Source: an uncultured Clostridia bacterium
GTDB lineage: Bacteria; Bacillota; Clostridia; UBA1212
Reading direction: 5' to 3'
DNA length: 32,314 nucleotides
Assembly: GCA_947304585.1 (NCBI GenBank)
Contig: CAMZBI010000026.1
Location: 1 to 32,314, forward strand
The translations under genes and the position numbers were made by a program. Under the pieces are notes generated by a model that was not told where the DNA came from, did no database searches, and saw only the letters and a list, made by a program, of their open reading frames with translations. Positions 1 through 9,052 of this stretch are shown here, one piece after another (the stretch's first letter is position 1; every line of letters starts with the position of its first letter).

Positions 1-16
1 GATTATGTGAAAAAAA

Positions 17-48
17 TATTTCCTAACGTTTGAGGTGTTATTTCCTAA
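17..48. repeat. Two 10-bp direct repeats upstream of the metG promoter
   Basis: TATTTCCTAA occurs at 17-26 and again at 39-48, 22 bp apart, which is about two helical turns. The pair lies 55-85 bp upstream of the likely metG -35 box, so it could be an operator or activator site, or belong to the 3' flank of a gene outside the window. Only the repeat itself is seen; its role is inferred. Confidence 0.35.
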
Positions 49-102
49 AGACGGGGATGCTTTTGTTTGTTCCTGCGTCCGGCTGCAGTAGTTCGTCGCA
101 GA

Positions 103-131
103 TTGACACCCCTTAAAAAAAAGAGTAATAT
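103..131 (+). promoter_or_regulatory. Putative sigma-A promoter of metG
   Basis: TTGACA at 103-108 is a perfect -35 box, followed after 17 bp by TAATAT at 126-131, a 4 of 6 match to TATAAT. It would give a leader of about 165 nt before the metG start. The leader shows a CCGGCA/TGCCGG inverted repeat (172-177 and 193-198) and three ATTGGCG copies, but no T-box or SAM-riboswitch signature. Confidence 0.55.
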
Positions 132-305
132 ACACTTGGATTTTGTACCCGCTTGCGGCTGCCCTCAGGGCCCGGCACAGAAGACAGGGAATTGCCGGCT
201 GCCGAAAGACATTGGCGTCGACTCCGGTCACCTAAAGGCATTGGCGGCAGGGAACCATTGGCGGGGAAATTCCGGTATCAATTATCTGCGGAGGCATTTT
301 ACGAA

Positions 306-2279
306 ATGGCGGAGAAGAAGACTTACTACATCAGCACTCCAATCTACTACCCAAGCGACAAGCTCCATATAGGGCACTCATATACCACCGTTGCCGCGGA
401 CTGCATGGCAAGGTACAAAAGACTTAAAGGCTACGACGTCATGTTCCTCACGGGGACTGACGAGCACGGGATCAAGATCGAAAAGCGGGCCGCTGCGAAG
501 GGTGTCACGCCCCAGAAGTACGTTGACGATATCGTTGCGGGGATCAAGGACCTCTGGTCCATCATGGACATCTCTTACGACAAGTTTATCCGCACTACCG
601 ATGACTATCACGTTGCCGGCGTGCAGAAGATCTTCAAGGCACTGTACGACAAGGGCGAGATCTACAAGGGCTTCTACGAAGGCTACTACTGCACACCCTG
701 CGAGTCCTTCTGGACCAAGACCCAGCTCAAGGACGGCTGCAAGTGCCCGGACTGCGGCGCGGAGACCCAGCTTGCCAAGGAGGACTGCTATTTCTTCAGG
801 CTTTCCAAGTACAGCCAGATTCTTATAGATTATTTCAACGAGCACCCGGATTTCATCAGCCCTGCCGCCAGAAAGAACGAGATGATCGTCAACTTCCTGG
901 AGAAGGGTCTGGAGGATCTCTGCGTGTCCCGTTCCACGTTTAAGTGGGGCATTCCCGTCACCTTTGACGAGGGACACGTGGTCTACGTCTGGGTGGACGC
1001 CCTTTCCAACTACATCACCGCCCTCGGCTACGGCAGCGACGACACGTCCCTCTACGACAAGTTCTGGCCCTGCGACCTGCACCTCGTCGGCAAGGAGATC
1101 GTCCGTTTCCACACCATCATCTGGCCCGCCATCCTCATGGCTCTCGGCCTGCCCCTTCCCAAGCGGGTGTACGGCCACGGCTGGCTTCTGCTGAACGGCG
1201 ACAAGATGTCGAAATCAAAGGGCAACGTGGTGGATCCGGTGATATTGGTGAACAAGTATTCCTCCGACGCCATCAGGTATTTCCTCCTGAGGGAAGTGCC
1301 CTTCGGCTCCGACGGAAGCTTTACCCCCGACTCGCTGCTGAACCGCATCAACGCGGACCTTGCCAATGACCTTGGCAACCTGGTGTCCCGCACTGTTTCG
1401 ATGCAGCTGAAATACTTCGGCGGCGTATGCCCCTCGGTTTCGGAGAGAAAAGAGGAGCCCATTGACGGTGAGATCATCGCCCTGTTCAAGGACCTCAAGG
1501 CCAACGTGGAGGCTCAGATGGACGCTCTCCAGTTCCCGTTGGCGCTTACAGAGATCTGGAAGTGCGTGTCCAGGCTCAACAAGTATATCGACGAGACAGC
1601 CCCCTGGGCACTTGCCAAGAACGAGGCCGACAGGGCAAGGCTTGCACAGGTCCTCTACGTGCTCTGCGAGGGCATCAGGATCATCGGCGTGCTGCTGGAG
1701 CCCTTTATGCCCAGAACGCCCGGCAGGATATTCGACCAGCTGGGCATTGCCGGAAACGATGAGCTGACCGCCTGGGAGTCCGCCTCTTCCTGGGGTCTCT
1801 ATCCGGAAGGCGCTGTCTGCAAAAAAGGCGACGCCCTGTTCCCAAGGCTTGACGTTCAGAAGGAACTGGACGAACTGGAGGCCATCAAGCAGAAGAACGC
1901 GCCTGCCCCGGCCGCCCCTGCTCCCGAAAAGAAGGAAACTGCGGAAAAGCCCGAGGCACTTGCAACTATCGACGATTTTGCCAAGATCAAGCTGGTGATC
2001 GCGGAGGTCACCGCGGCGGAGAAGATCGAGGGCTCCGACAAGCTGCTCAAGCTTCAGCTGAACACCGGCAAGGGCACCAAGCAGGTGGTGTCAGGCATTG
2101 CCAAGGCCTACAAGCCCGAGGAACTCATTGGCAAAAAAGTTGTGTTCATCGACAACCTCGCCCCCGCAAAGCTGAAAGGAGTCCTCTCTGAGGGAATGAT
2201 CCTTGCGGCCTCCGGAGACGGCAAGCTTTCCCTGCTCACATCCTTTGACGACATGCCTGCGGGCACTGAAATATTCTGA
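306..2279 (+). CDS. metG: Methionyl-tRNA synthetase with C-terminal tRNA-binding domain
   Basis: Charges tRNA-Met with methionine using ATP in the cytoplasm. The class I signatures are clear: HIGH-type motif HIGH at residues 21-24 and KMSKS at 300-304. A zinc knuckle is formed by C129-x2-C132 and C145-x-C147-x2-C150. After an Ala/Pro/Lys-rich linker, residues from about 552 form an EMAPII/Arc1-like tRNA-binding domain, so the 657-aa protein is the dimerising long form common in Bacillota. I start it at ATG 306 because the family N-terminus (KTYYISTPIYYPS) begins there and GGAGG lies 11 nt upstream; an open frame back to 153 has no such support. It is followed 57 bp later by the LicD gene, with no terminator seen between them. 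Confidence 0.97.
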   Translation: MAEKKTYYISTPIYYPSDKLHIGHSYTTVAADCMARYKRLKGYDVMFLTGTDEHGIKIEKRAAAKGVTPQKYVDDIVAGIKDLWSIMDISYDKFIRTTDDYHVAGVQKIFKALYDKGEIYKGFYEGYYCTPCESFWTKTQLKDGCKCPDCGAETQLAKEDCYFFRLSKYSQILIDYFNEHPDFISPAARKNEMIVNFLEKGLEDLCVSRSTFKWGIPVTFDEGHVVYVWVDALSNYITALGYGSDDTSLYDKFWPCDLHLVGKEIVRFHTIIWPAILMALGLPLPKRVYGHGWLLLNGDKMSKSKGNVVDPVILVNKYSSDAIRYFLLREVPFGSDGSFTPDSLLNRINADLANDLGNLVSRTVSMQLKYFGGVCPSVSERKEEPIDGEIIALFKDLKANVEAQMDALQFPLALTEIWKCVSRLNKYIDETAPWALAKNEADRARLAQVLYVLCEGIRIIGVLLEPFMPRTPGRIFDQLGIAGNDELTAWESASSWGLYPEGAVCKKGDALFPRLDVQKELDELEAIKQKNAPAPAAPAPEKKETAEKPEALATIDDFAKIKLVIAEVTAAEKIEGSDKLLKLQLNTGKGTKQVVSGIAKAYKPEELIGKKVVFIDNLAPAKLKGVLSEGMILAASGDGKLSLLTSFDDMPAGTEIF

Positions 2280-2336
2280 CCGGTCGAAAGACTTGGCAAG
2301 GCGGGCCTTCACAGGGGCTGCCGATTCCGAAACATT

Positions 2337-3272
2337 ATGGAACAAAACCAGAGCGACCCCCGATTTGAGGACCATTTCGGGCAATACAGAAAAGCCGGGG
2401 CAAAACCGGTGGATCTTAAATACATAAGCGGCATACACTACGCCCAGGAGCAGTTGCTCCTCGAGGTGGACAGGATCTGCCGGGAGAACGGGCTCACCTA
2501 TTATCTTTGGGCGGGCACTCTGCTCGGTGCCGTGAGACACAAGAACTTCATCCCCTGGGACGACGACGTGGACGTGGCCATGAAGCGGGAGGACTACGAG
2601 AAGTTTATGGAGATCGCGCCGAAGGCCCTTGGCAATGCCTTTGAGCTGGTCATGCCCGGGGAAAACGGCCGGTTTTTCGACATGATCCCGAAGATCAACT
2701 ACGTGCCCAGCGTTCTCAGGAAAAAGAACGAGGGCGACGACTTTTATTTCAACAAACACAACCGGGTATCCCTTGACGTGTTCTGTCTTGACGCTCCGAA
2801 GAAGGGTCTCGCATTCAAGTTCCAGCTGCTGGATCTGAAAAAATGGTACGGCTACGCCATGGGGCACCGGCAGGCTATTTATGCCGAAAAATACAGTCCT
2901 CTTCAGCGCCCGGTGATCAAAACTCTGGCTTTTATCGGAAAGAGAAAGTCCATGGAAAAGATACTGGCGGGTCAGCGGAAGGCTTCCCTGGCGGGCAAAA
3001 AGGCGGACGGGGAGCACCTCTGCGTTTTCAACGAGAGGATCTTCTACATTTACCCACGCTTCAAATCGGAATGGTTTGAAAACACCGCCGAATACGAGAT
3101 TCGGGGCCACAAGTTCACGTCCATTGCCAATGCCGACGCCTACCTGAAGTTCGTCTACGGCGACTACATGACCCTGCCGCCGGAGGAAAAACGGATACCT
3201 CTTCACGCGGACATATTGCCGGACGTGATCGTTTACGACACCGAGGGAAATCTGATAAAAAGCGGCGACTGA
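2337..3272 (+). CDS. LicD family protein (putative phosphocholine/phospho-sugar transferase)
   Basis: LicD-family proteins have a nucleotidyltransferase-like fold and attach phosphocholine or related phospho-groups to teichoic acids, capsule or other glycans. The family core is plain at residues 55-80: YYLWAGTLLGAVRHKNFIPW followed by DDDVD (75-79), the acidic metal site. The 311-aa length is normal. No signal peptide or membrane segment is seen, which fits a cytoplasmic enzyme acting on an activated precursor. The start ATG has only a weak AGGGG element about 20 nt upstream, so the exact start is uncertain. It sits before two membrane glycosyltransferases, which supports a role in surface-glycan decoration. 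No choline uptake or CDP-choline gene is visible, so the transferred group is unknown. Confidence 0.85.
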   Translation: MEQNQSDPRFEDHFGQYRKAGAKPVDLKYISGIHYAQEQLLLEVDRICRENGLTYYLWAGTLLGAVRHKNFIPWDDDVDVAMKREDYEKFMEIAPKALGNAFELVMPGENGRFFDMIPKINYVPSVLRKKNEGDDFYFNKHNRVSLDVFCLDAPKKGLAFKFQLLDLKKWYGYAMGHRQAIYAEKYSPLQRPVIKTLAFIGKRKSMEKILAGQRKASLAGKKADGEHLCVFNERIFYIYPRFKSEWFENTAEYEIRGHKFTSIANADAYLKFVYGDYMTLPPEEKRIPLHADILPDVIVYDTEGNLIKSGD

Positions 3273-3376
3273 CGTTGGCGTTTTCCGGGCGTGCCTGATT
3301 TATAGCGGTTTTGGCCGGCAGCTTACAGGCCCGGTTTTACACGAAAGTTTTTACAAAGGAAAAAGGAGCAGTTATT

Positions 3377-4912
3377 TTGGCAAATAAACAGAAGTCAAAA
3401 CCTGTTGAAAAGGATCTCCGGAAGCCTCATTTCAAGAGCTTCTATTACATTCTTTTTGCCCTTTTTCTGTTGCTCTTCTTCGGCTCTCTGCTGCTGTCAG
3501 GCGGAAACACTCTGAAAGCCGCCCTCTTTGGCGATGCCTCCGACACCTTCATGGATCACTACAACAGCGTGATCTACAACGAGGTTGAGGACCCCTACGA
3601 GATACTGGTGGTCTATCCGCCATTGGCGTCCCTTCTCTACAGACTCTGCAATTATTCCATCCCTTCTGACGATTACCGTTCTCTTGTGACAGACCCCTCC
3701 GAACTGGCCCAGAGCCGCCTGCTGAGGATCGGCCAGTCCTTTGTTTTTCAGTTTATCGTTTACTGGGTGGTGGCCCTGCTGATATTCCTTGCCGCCATCT
3801 GCCTTCTGAAAAAAGGTTCGGGCCCCGAAAAAGCTCTCTTCGCCGCCGCCACGGTGATGTCCTCGCCTTTCCTCTACATGGCGGACCGGGGCAACAACGT
3901 GATATTGCCGGTGGCCTTTTCGGTTCTTTTCATTGTCCTTTACAACCACGAAAACAAGGTCCTGCGGGAGCTGGGCCTCATATCATTGGCGATAGCGGTG
4001 GCACTCAAGATCTACCCGCTGGCCTTTTTGGTGATATTCATCGCCGACAAGCGCTACAAGGACCTTGGCCGGGAGCTCATCTACATTTTCCTCCTGCTGG
4101 TCCTCCCCTTCTTCATCTTCTACAACGGCCTCTCAAGCATGCTCCTGATGCTGAAGAATCTCTTCGGCTTTGACGCCAAGCGCACCACCGAGTCAAACAT
4201 CTCCGGCCAGCTGGACTTCAAGCGCATGTTCTTCTTCCTCTACGGAGGCCTGCGGAAGTACACCGGCATTACGATTACCGAAAATATGCGTGAGGTGTAC
4301 GCCAATATCTCCCGCTACACCCTTTCCGCCATCTGCGGATTCGGCGCCCTCTTCTCAAAAAAAATGTGGAAGCGCACAGCCCTTCTTGCCGCCGTCATCT
4401 ACGGCTTCCCGGGCTCCGCGTCCACCTACATACTTCTCTTCATGGTGATCCCCACGGCTCTGTTCCTTGACGAGGAAAAAACGCCGAGCTTCAAAAACTA
4501 CCTCTACCTCTTCCTGATCGCCATGACCCAGGTCCCCGTGATCCTGGCCACCAAAGAGGGCTATTCGAGATACTGGCCAACGAAGGTTTCAAGCTTTGCG
4601 GTCCTCGGCATGGTTCTGCTTGCCCTGATTGATATGATAATCGGTTTTGTGACCTGGAACGAGGCCAGAAGGCTTGAGAAAAAGCCCTTCTTCAGGTCCT
4701 GCGGCCGGGCGCTGGCAGACAGGTTTATTCCTCGCAGAAAAAAAGCCGTGCTCTGCGAAGCAGGCGGGGCGGCGGTTTGTACTCCTGAATGCGATCTCTT
4801 AGACTCCGCGGAAAAGTCTGAAGAAATTCCCGTTGACAACACTTGTGACAACACTTGCGAAGAAACCGCCTCCGAAGACGGCGGATCAGCCGGGGAAGGA
4901 GGCGCCGAATGA
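3377..4912 (+). CDS. GT87-like (DUF2029) integral membrane glycosyltransferase
   Basis: Multi-pass membrane protein of about 511 aa, likely a GT-C enzyme using polyprenyl-phosphate sugars outside the membrane. Family-like marks are an early loop with DPYEILVVYPPLASLLY, then GNNVILPVAFSVLFIVLYNH, and VALKIYPLAFLVIFIADKRY, the K-x-YP plus basic loop seen in DUF2029 proteins. About 10 hydrophobic helices precede a hydrophilic acidic, Cys-containing C-terminal tail of some 60 residues. I choose TTG at 3377 as the start because GGAG at 3365-3368 is 8 nt upstream; an in-frame ATG at 3311 lacks a site. Its TGA overlaps the next ATG (ATGA), indicating translational coupling with its paralogue. The donor and acceptor are not deducible. 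Confidence 0.75.
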   Translation: MANKQKSKPVEKDLRKPHFKSFYYILFALFLLLFFGSLLLSGGNTLKAALFGDASDTFMDHYNSVIYNEVEDPYEILVVYPPLASLLYRLCNYSIPSDDYRSLVTDPSELAQSRLLRIGQSFVFQFIVYWVVALLIFLAAICLLKKGSGPEKALFAAATVMSSPFLYMADRGNNVILPVAFSVLFIVLYNHENKVLRELGLISLAIAVALKIYPLAFLVIFIADKRYKDLGRELIYIFLLLVLPFFIFYNGLSSMLLMLKNLFGFDAKRTTESNISGQLDFKRMFFFLYGGLRKYTGITITENMREVYANISRYTLSAICGFGALFSKKMWKRTALLAAVIYGFPGSASTYILLFMVIPTALFLDEEKTPSFKNYLYLFLIAMTQVPVILATKEGYSRYWPTKVSSFAVLGMVLLALIDMIIGFVTWNEARRLEKKPFFRSCGRALADRFIPRRKKAVLCEAGGAAVCTPECDLLDSAEKSEEIPVDNTCDNTCEETASEDGGSAGEGGAE

Positions 4913-6195
4913 AAAAGCCCTTGTTAAGACCCGGTTCCGAAAAGACCTTTCATAAGCAGCTGTATTTATTCCTGATGACCGTTTTTGCGGTGTCATTTTT
5001 CCTGGTGCTCATCCTAAGCGGCGGCTACTCCATGCGGGGCCTTCTTGCCGCCGACAGGAACAACTCCTTCATGGACTTCTTCAACAAGCTGATACTGTCC
5101 GGAGGAGACCCCTATGCGGCAGGCTCTCTTTCAGCGCCCTTTGCTCTCCTCTTCTACAGAGGTCTTCTGGCCTTTGTGCCTCAGAGCCTTCTGGACAAGC
5201 TGGTCCCCAGCCCCTCATCCTCCGCCTTTTCGCCCTCAGTGAAGATCTACCAGCAATTCTACTTTCCCTTCATCCTGTACGCGGTGGTCACTCTGACCCT
5301 TCTGTTCTTTGCCTTGAGAGCCATCAAAAAAGGCAGCCCCGTCGAGCGTTTTGCCTACATTTTCCTGACGTTCCTCTCGGCGCCAATGCTTTTCGCCTTC
5401 GAAAGAGGCTGCGACGTCGTCCTGACGTTGGCCCTTACCGCTTTGTTCTTTGCGGGTAAAAACTCTGAGAGCAAGATCGTCAAAAATCTCGCAATGGTCT
5501 CCCTTGGATTTGCCTGTGCTTTCAGCTTTTATCCCCTTCTTTTCCTGCTGCCTTTGCTGAAGAAAAAGAGGTTTTGGGATGCCGCCAAAGTCTTCCTGGT
5601 CTGTCTGGTGCTCACCGCGCCTGCGGTATTTGTGGTCGGCAGCGGAATAGAGGGCTTTGGCCTTTACTTCTCAAACGTTATTAACTCCTGGAGGGAGAAC
5701 AGTCTTTCCCTTCTCGGCCATCTGAGTTTTTCAAAAAGCCTCGTCGCCCTGCTTTCGGGCACGTCCCTTTCCGCCCAGAGCCTTGCAACGGCGGGGGATG
5801 TTTTTGCGGCAGTCATTGGCGTGGTCGTGCTCTTCGGCGCGGTTACGGCAAAGAAAGAGTGGCAGCAGACCGCTCTTATCTGCGTGCTTATCGCCGGAAT
5901 ATCGCCGATTGCCGACACCTGCTCTCTTGTGTTCTTCGCGATCCCCGCGGCAATGCTGATGGATTGCGACGAGAAGTGTTCCGTTGTTTCCTGCATTTCT
6001 CTCGGGCTGGTCACTCTGACCCAGGCACTCATACCTTCGCCTGACGTTGCCTCCCGTTCCTACACCAGATTGTTTATTACGAGGGTCACCGGTTACGGGA
6101 TCCTTGTCCTTGCGGTTTTGCTCGCAGTTTCTTCCGTTATCTCCCTATTTAGGGATCGTGGAGAAAAAACGGCTTCGGGCAAAGCAGAACTATAG
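4909..6195 (+). CDS. Second GT87-like membrane protein, paralogue of the preceding gene
   Basis: A 428-aa multi-pass protein with the same layout as its neighbour: a short basic N-terminus, a first helix ending in ILSGGYSMRGLL (compare LLLSGGNTLKAAL upstream), a D-containing external loop (NNSFMDFFNKLILSGGDPY) and successive hydrophobic helices with the FSFYPLLFLLPLLKKKRFW block in place of KIYPLAFLVIF. The parallel order points to tandem duplication followed by divergence. Start ATG 4909 overlaps the previous stop and has GGAAGGAGG just upstream; an in-frame ATG at 4855 lies inside the upstream gene. The canonical K before YP is F-Y-P here, so activity or specificity may differ. The function is inferred from the paralogue only. 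Confidence 0.65.
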   Translation: MKKPLLRPGSEKTFHKQLYLFLMTVFAVSFFLVLILSGGYSMRGLLAADRNNSFMDFFNKLILSGGDPYAAGSLSAPFALLFYRGLLAFVPQSLLDKLVPSPSSSAFSPSVKIYQQFYFPFILYAVVTLTLLFFALRAIKKGSPVERFAYIFLTFLSAPMLFAFERGCDVVLTLALTALFFAGKNSESKIVKNLAMVSLGFACAFSFYPLLFLLPLLKKKRFWDAAKVFLVCLVLTAPAVFVVGSGIEGFGLYFSNVINSWRENSLSLLGHLSFSKSLVALLSGTSLSAQSLATAGDVFAAVIGVVVLFGAVTAKKEWQQTALICVLIAGISPIADTCSLVFFAIPAAMLMDCDEKCSVVSCISLGLVTLTQALIPSPDVASRSYTRLFITRVTGYGILVLAVLLAVSSVISLFRDRGEKTASGKAEL

Positions 6196-6271
6196 TTTTT
6201 CTGCCGGTCTTCTGTTTTTTGATTCTTTGCAGTGCGCCGGCATTCCGGATATTTTTTAGGAGGATTCCAGT

Positions 6272-8101
6272 ATGAAGATTCGATTGGCGGATTATATTGC
6301 CCGGTTTCTCGTGGATCGGGGCGTGACCGACGTTTTCAGCGTTGTCGGAGGCGGTGCCATGCACCTTAACGACGCCCTTGGCCATACGCCGGGGCTGAAA
6401 GTCACCTACAACCACCACGAGCAGGCCTGCGCCATTGCGGCTGAAGCATACGCACGTCTTGAGAACAGGATCGCGGCGGTCTGCGTCACTTCAGGTCCCG
6501 GAGGCACCAATGCCATCACCGGCGTCCTTGGCGGCTGGCTGGATTCCATACCGATGTTCGTGCTCACCGGCCAGGTCCGCTACGACACCACCGCAAGATA
6601 CGCTCTTCCCTACACCGGGGAGCGCCTCCGGGCCATGGGCGACCAGGAATACGACGTAACCAGAGCGGTCTGCGCAATGACCAAATACGCAGTCATGGTG
6701 GAGGATCCCCTTGAGATCAGATACATACTTGAAAAAGCCTGGCATCTTGCCACCACAGGCCGTCCGGGTCCCGTTTGGATCGACGTCCCCGTGAATTTCC
6801 AGGGTGCGACCATCGAGACCGACGACCTTCGGAGCTATGACCCGGCTGAGGACGACGCCGCCCTGCCGCCTGAAGTTTCCGAAAATACAATTGACGAGAT
6901 ATTGGCGAAGATCGCCAAGGCAAAAAGGCCTGTGTTCCACGCAGGCTACGGCATACGGCTCTCCGGGGGCTACGACGTGTTCAGAAGCGTTCTTGAAAAG
7001 CTCAACATCCCGGTGGTGACCTACTGGAACGCCGTGGATCTCATTGAAGACGAACACCCGCTTTATTGCGGAAGAGCCGGCAACATGGGCGACAGACCGG
7101 GCAACTGGGCCATCCAGAACGCCGACCTGATCCTTGCGGTAGGCACCAGGATCTCCATACGCCAGGTGGGCTACAACTGGAAGACCTGGGCAAGGGCCGC
7201 CGAAGTCATAATGGTTGACATCGACAAGGCCGAGCTGAAAAAGCCCACCCTCCACGTGGAATACCCGGTCTGGGCAGACGCCAAAGACTTCCTGACTAAG
7301 CTTGACAAGGCCGCAAAGGGCCCCGTTTTCAAAGGAGAGGACTGGCTTGAGACCTGCAGCACCTGGAAAAAAGACTATCCCGCCGTCCTTCCCCGTCAGT
7401 GGGAGGAGAACGGCCGTACCGCCAACGTGTACGCCTTCGTGAGATATCTCAGCAGCCGCTTGCCGGAGAACAGTCTCACTGCGGTCTCCAACGGAGCCTG
7501 CTGCGTTGTAGGCAACCAGGCCTACGTGATCCAGAAGGGCAGCCGCATGGCCAACAACAGCGCCGTTGCCAGCATGGGCTACGGCCTGCCCGCCGCCATC
7601 GGCACCTGCGTGGGCGGCGGCAGACGGGAAACTATCTGCCTCGAGGGCGACGGCAGCATAATGATGAACCTTCAGGAACTGCAGACCATCATCACCAACA
7701 ACCTGCCCATCAAGATCTTCCTGATCAACAACAACGGCTACCACTCCATAAGGATCACCCAGACCAACATATTCGGTCACCACACCAAGGTGGGCATCGG
7801 TCCGGAGTCCGGGGACCTGTCCTTCCCGGAGTTTAAGAAGATCGCCGAAGCCTTCGGCTACCGCTACTTCTCCTGCTCTTCAAACGCAGAGATGATGAAG
7901 ACCGTGGATCAGGTTCTGGCCCTTGACGGCCCCGTTTTCTGCGAGGTGTTTACCGATACCCAGCAGGTTTGGGAGCCCAAGAGCAGCGCAAAAAAGCTCC
8001 CCGACGGAAGCCTTGTGAGCCCGCCTCTCGAGGACCTGGCACCCTTCCTCCCCAGGGAAGAACTTAAGAAACAGATGTTCATACCCCTCGTCGACGAGTA
8101 A
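6272..8101 (+). CDS. ThDP-dependent acetolactate synthase-like enzyme
   Basis: A 609-aa member of the thiamine-diphosphate decarboxylase/synthase superfamily, with an N-terminal Pyr domain, a middle domain and a C-terminal PP domain. The catalytic glutamate is E50 in YNHHEQACAIAAEAYAR. The ThDP/Mg motif starts at about G459-D460-G461 and ends in NNNGYHS. The region FSVVGGGAMHLNDALG resembles a subfamily found in polysaccharide loci rather than housekeeping IlvB, and no small regulatory subunit follows. TAGGAGG lies just before the ATG. The HAD phosphatase starts 78 bp later. Context suggests it makes an unusual sugar or keto-acid intermediate for the envelope; valine/isoleucine synthesis is the alternative. 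An ATTGGCG copy lies 11 nt after the start. Confidence 0.8.
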   Translation: MKIRLADYIARFLVDRGVTDVFSVVGGGAMHLNDALGHTPGLKVTYNHHEQACAIAAEAYARLENRIAAVCVTSGPGGTNAITGVLGGWLDSIPMFVLTGQVRYDTTARYALPYTGERLRAMGDQEYDVTRAVCAMTKYAVMVEDPLEIRYILEKAWHLATTGRPGPVWIDVPVNFQGATIETDDLRSYDPAEDDAALPPEVSENTIDEILAKIAKAKRPVFHAGYGIRLSGGYDVFRSVLEKLNIPVVTYWNAVDLIEDEHPLYCGRAGNMGDRPGNWAIQNADLILAVGTRISIRQVGYNWKTWARAAEVIMVDIDKAELKKPTLHVEYPVWADAKDFLTKLDKAAKGPVFKGEDWLETCSTWKKDYPAVLPRQWEENGRTANVYAFVRYLSSRLPENSLTAVSNGACCVVGNQAYVIQKGSRMANNSAVASMGYGLPAAIGTCVGGGRRETICLEGDGSIMMNLQELQTIITNNLPIKIFLINNNGYHSIRITQTNIFGHHTKVGIGPESGDLSFPEFKKIAEAFGYRYFSCSSNAEMMKTVDQVLALDGPVFCEVFTDTQQVWEPKSSAKKLPDGSLVSPPLEDLAPFLPREELKKQMFIPLVDE

Positions 8102-8179
8102 GCCCCGTTGCGACCGCTTGACAAACAAACAAGGCCGGCAGAAGCTCCTGTCGCCCGTTTTCCGGAAAGGAGGCCTGAC

Positions 8180-9052
8180 ATGGCTGAACCCATTGTCGCT
8201 TTGCTTTACGATTTTGACCGCACCCTCTCCACCCAGGACATGCAGAACTACCGGTTTATACCCAGCCTCGACATGTCCCCCACCGAGTTTTGGGGCTGCG
8301 CCAATGACTTTGCCCAGGAAAACAAGATGGACGGGATATTGGCGTATATGTACACCATGATAATGAAGGCCAAAGAGAAAGGGGTCGTCTTCGACCGGGA
8401 AACTCTGGTAAAAATGGGGAAAAACATCGAGTTTTTCAAAGGCGTTGACACCTGGTTCTCACGGATCAACGGCTACGGGAAGTCCATGGGGGTCATTGTC
8501 GAGCACTATATCATCTCGTCGGGCCTTAAGGAGATCATCGAGGGCTGCGCCATTCGGGACTGCTTCAAGGAGATCTTCGCCTGCGAGTTTCTCTACAACG
8601 AAAATGGCGATCCGGTGTGGCCCAAGGTCAGCGTCAACTACACCAACAAGACCCAGTTCATCTACCGCATCAACAAGGGGGTGCTGGACATCTCCGACGA
8701 CAAGCGTCTCAACGCCTCCATGCCGGACAACGATAAAAGAGTCCGGTTCAGCAACATGATCTACCTTGGCGACGGTCTTTCGGACGTGCCCTGTATGAAA
8801 ATGGTCAAGGCCTACGGAGGAAAATCCATTGCGGTCTACGACCCCGACATCCGGGAAAACGAGGAAAAATTCTCCAAGGTGGCGGATCTTCTGCTGAAGG
8901 ACAGGGTAGATTTCATTCTGCCCGCCGATTACAGCGCGGGGTCCCATCTCGAGACCACCGTCAGAAACATTATTTCCAGCATGGCCGCCGACGACCTGCT
9001 GGACACCGAGAGCACCCGCCAACGGGGCATGCTTTCCGGGATAAGACCATGA
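8180..9052 (+). CDS. HAD superfamily phosphatase
   Basis: A 290-aa haloacid-dehalogenase-type hydrolase, probably a phosphomonoesterase. Motif I is DFDRTLS with nucleophile D11 and acid D13; motif II fits the VEHYIISSG stretch; motif IV is YLGDGLSDVPCMK near residue 195. The start at ATG 8180 follows AAAGGAGG with good spacing; an in-frame ATG at 8108 gives an extra leader without family similarity. Proteins of this type often sit next to acetolactate-synthase-like ThDP genes in glycan loci, and here they are adjacent, so it may dephosphorylate that pathway's product. It overlaps the next gene by ATGA. The substrate is unknown. Confidence 0.8.
   Translation: MAEPIVALLYDFDRTLSTQDMQNYRFIPSLDMSPTEFWGCANDFAQENKMDGILAYMYTMIMKAKEKGVVFDRETLVKMGKNIEFFKGVDTWFSRINGYGKSMGVIVEHYIISSGLKEIIEGCAIRDCFKEIFACEFLYNENGDPVWPKVSVNYTNKTQFIYRINKGVLDISDDKRLNASMPDNDKRVRFSNMIYLGDGLSDVPCMKMVKAYGGKSIAVYDPDIRENEEKFSKVADLLLKDRVDFILPADYSAGSHLETTVRNIISSMAADDLLDTESTRQRGMLSGIRP

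Noticed and set aside
153..305. N-terminal extension of metG
   Set aside because: The extension has no family similarity and the ribosome binding site is placed for ATG 306. It is a transcribed leader.
132..305. T-box or SAM riboswitch before metG
   Set aside because: The T-box bulge sequence and the SAM core are absent in this leader.
378..1178. Long minus-strand open frame opposite metG
   Set aside because: It lies entirely antisense to a clear metG, has low-complexity Val/Gly/Leu-rich sequence typical of mirror frames in GC-rich codons, and has no ribosome binding site. The same applies to 2091-3206, 6491-7783, 9831-11153 and 12560-13150.
2337..9052. Phosphonate biosynthesis cluster
   Set aside because: LicD, a ThDP enzyme and a phosphatase could suggest it, but there is no PEP mutase and the ThDP protein is full-length acetolactate-synthase-like, not a phosphonopyruvate decarboxylase of about 380 aa.
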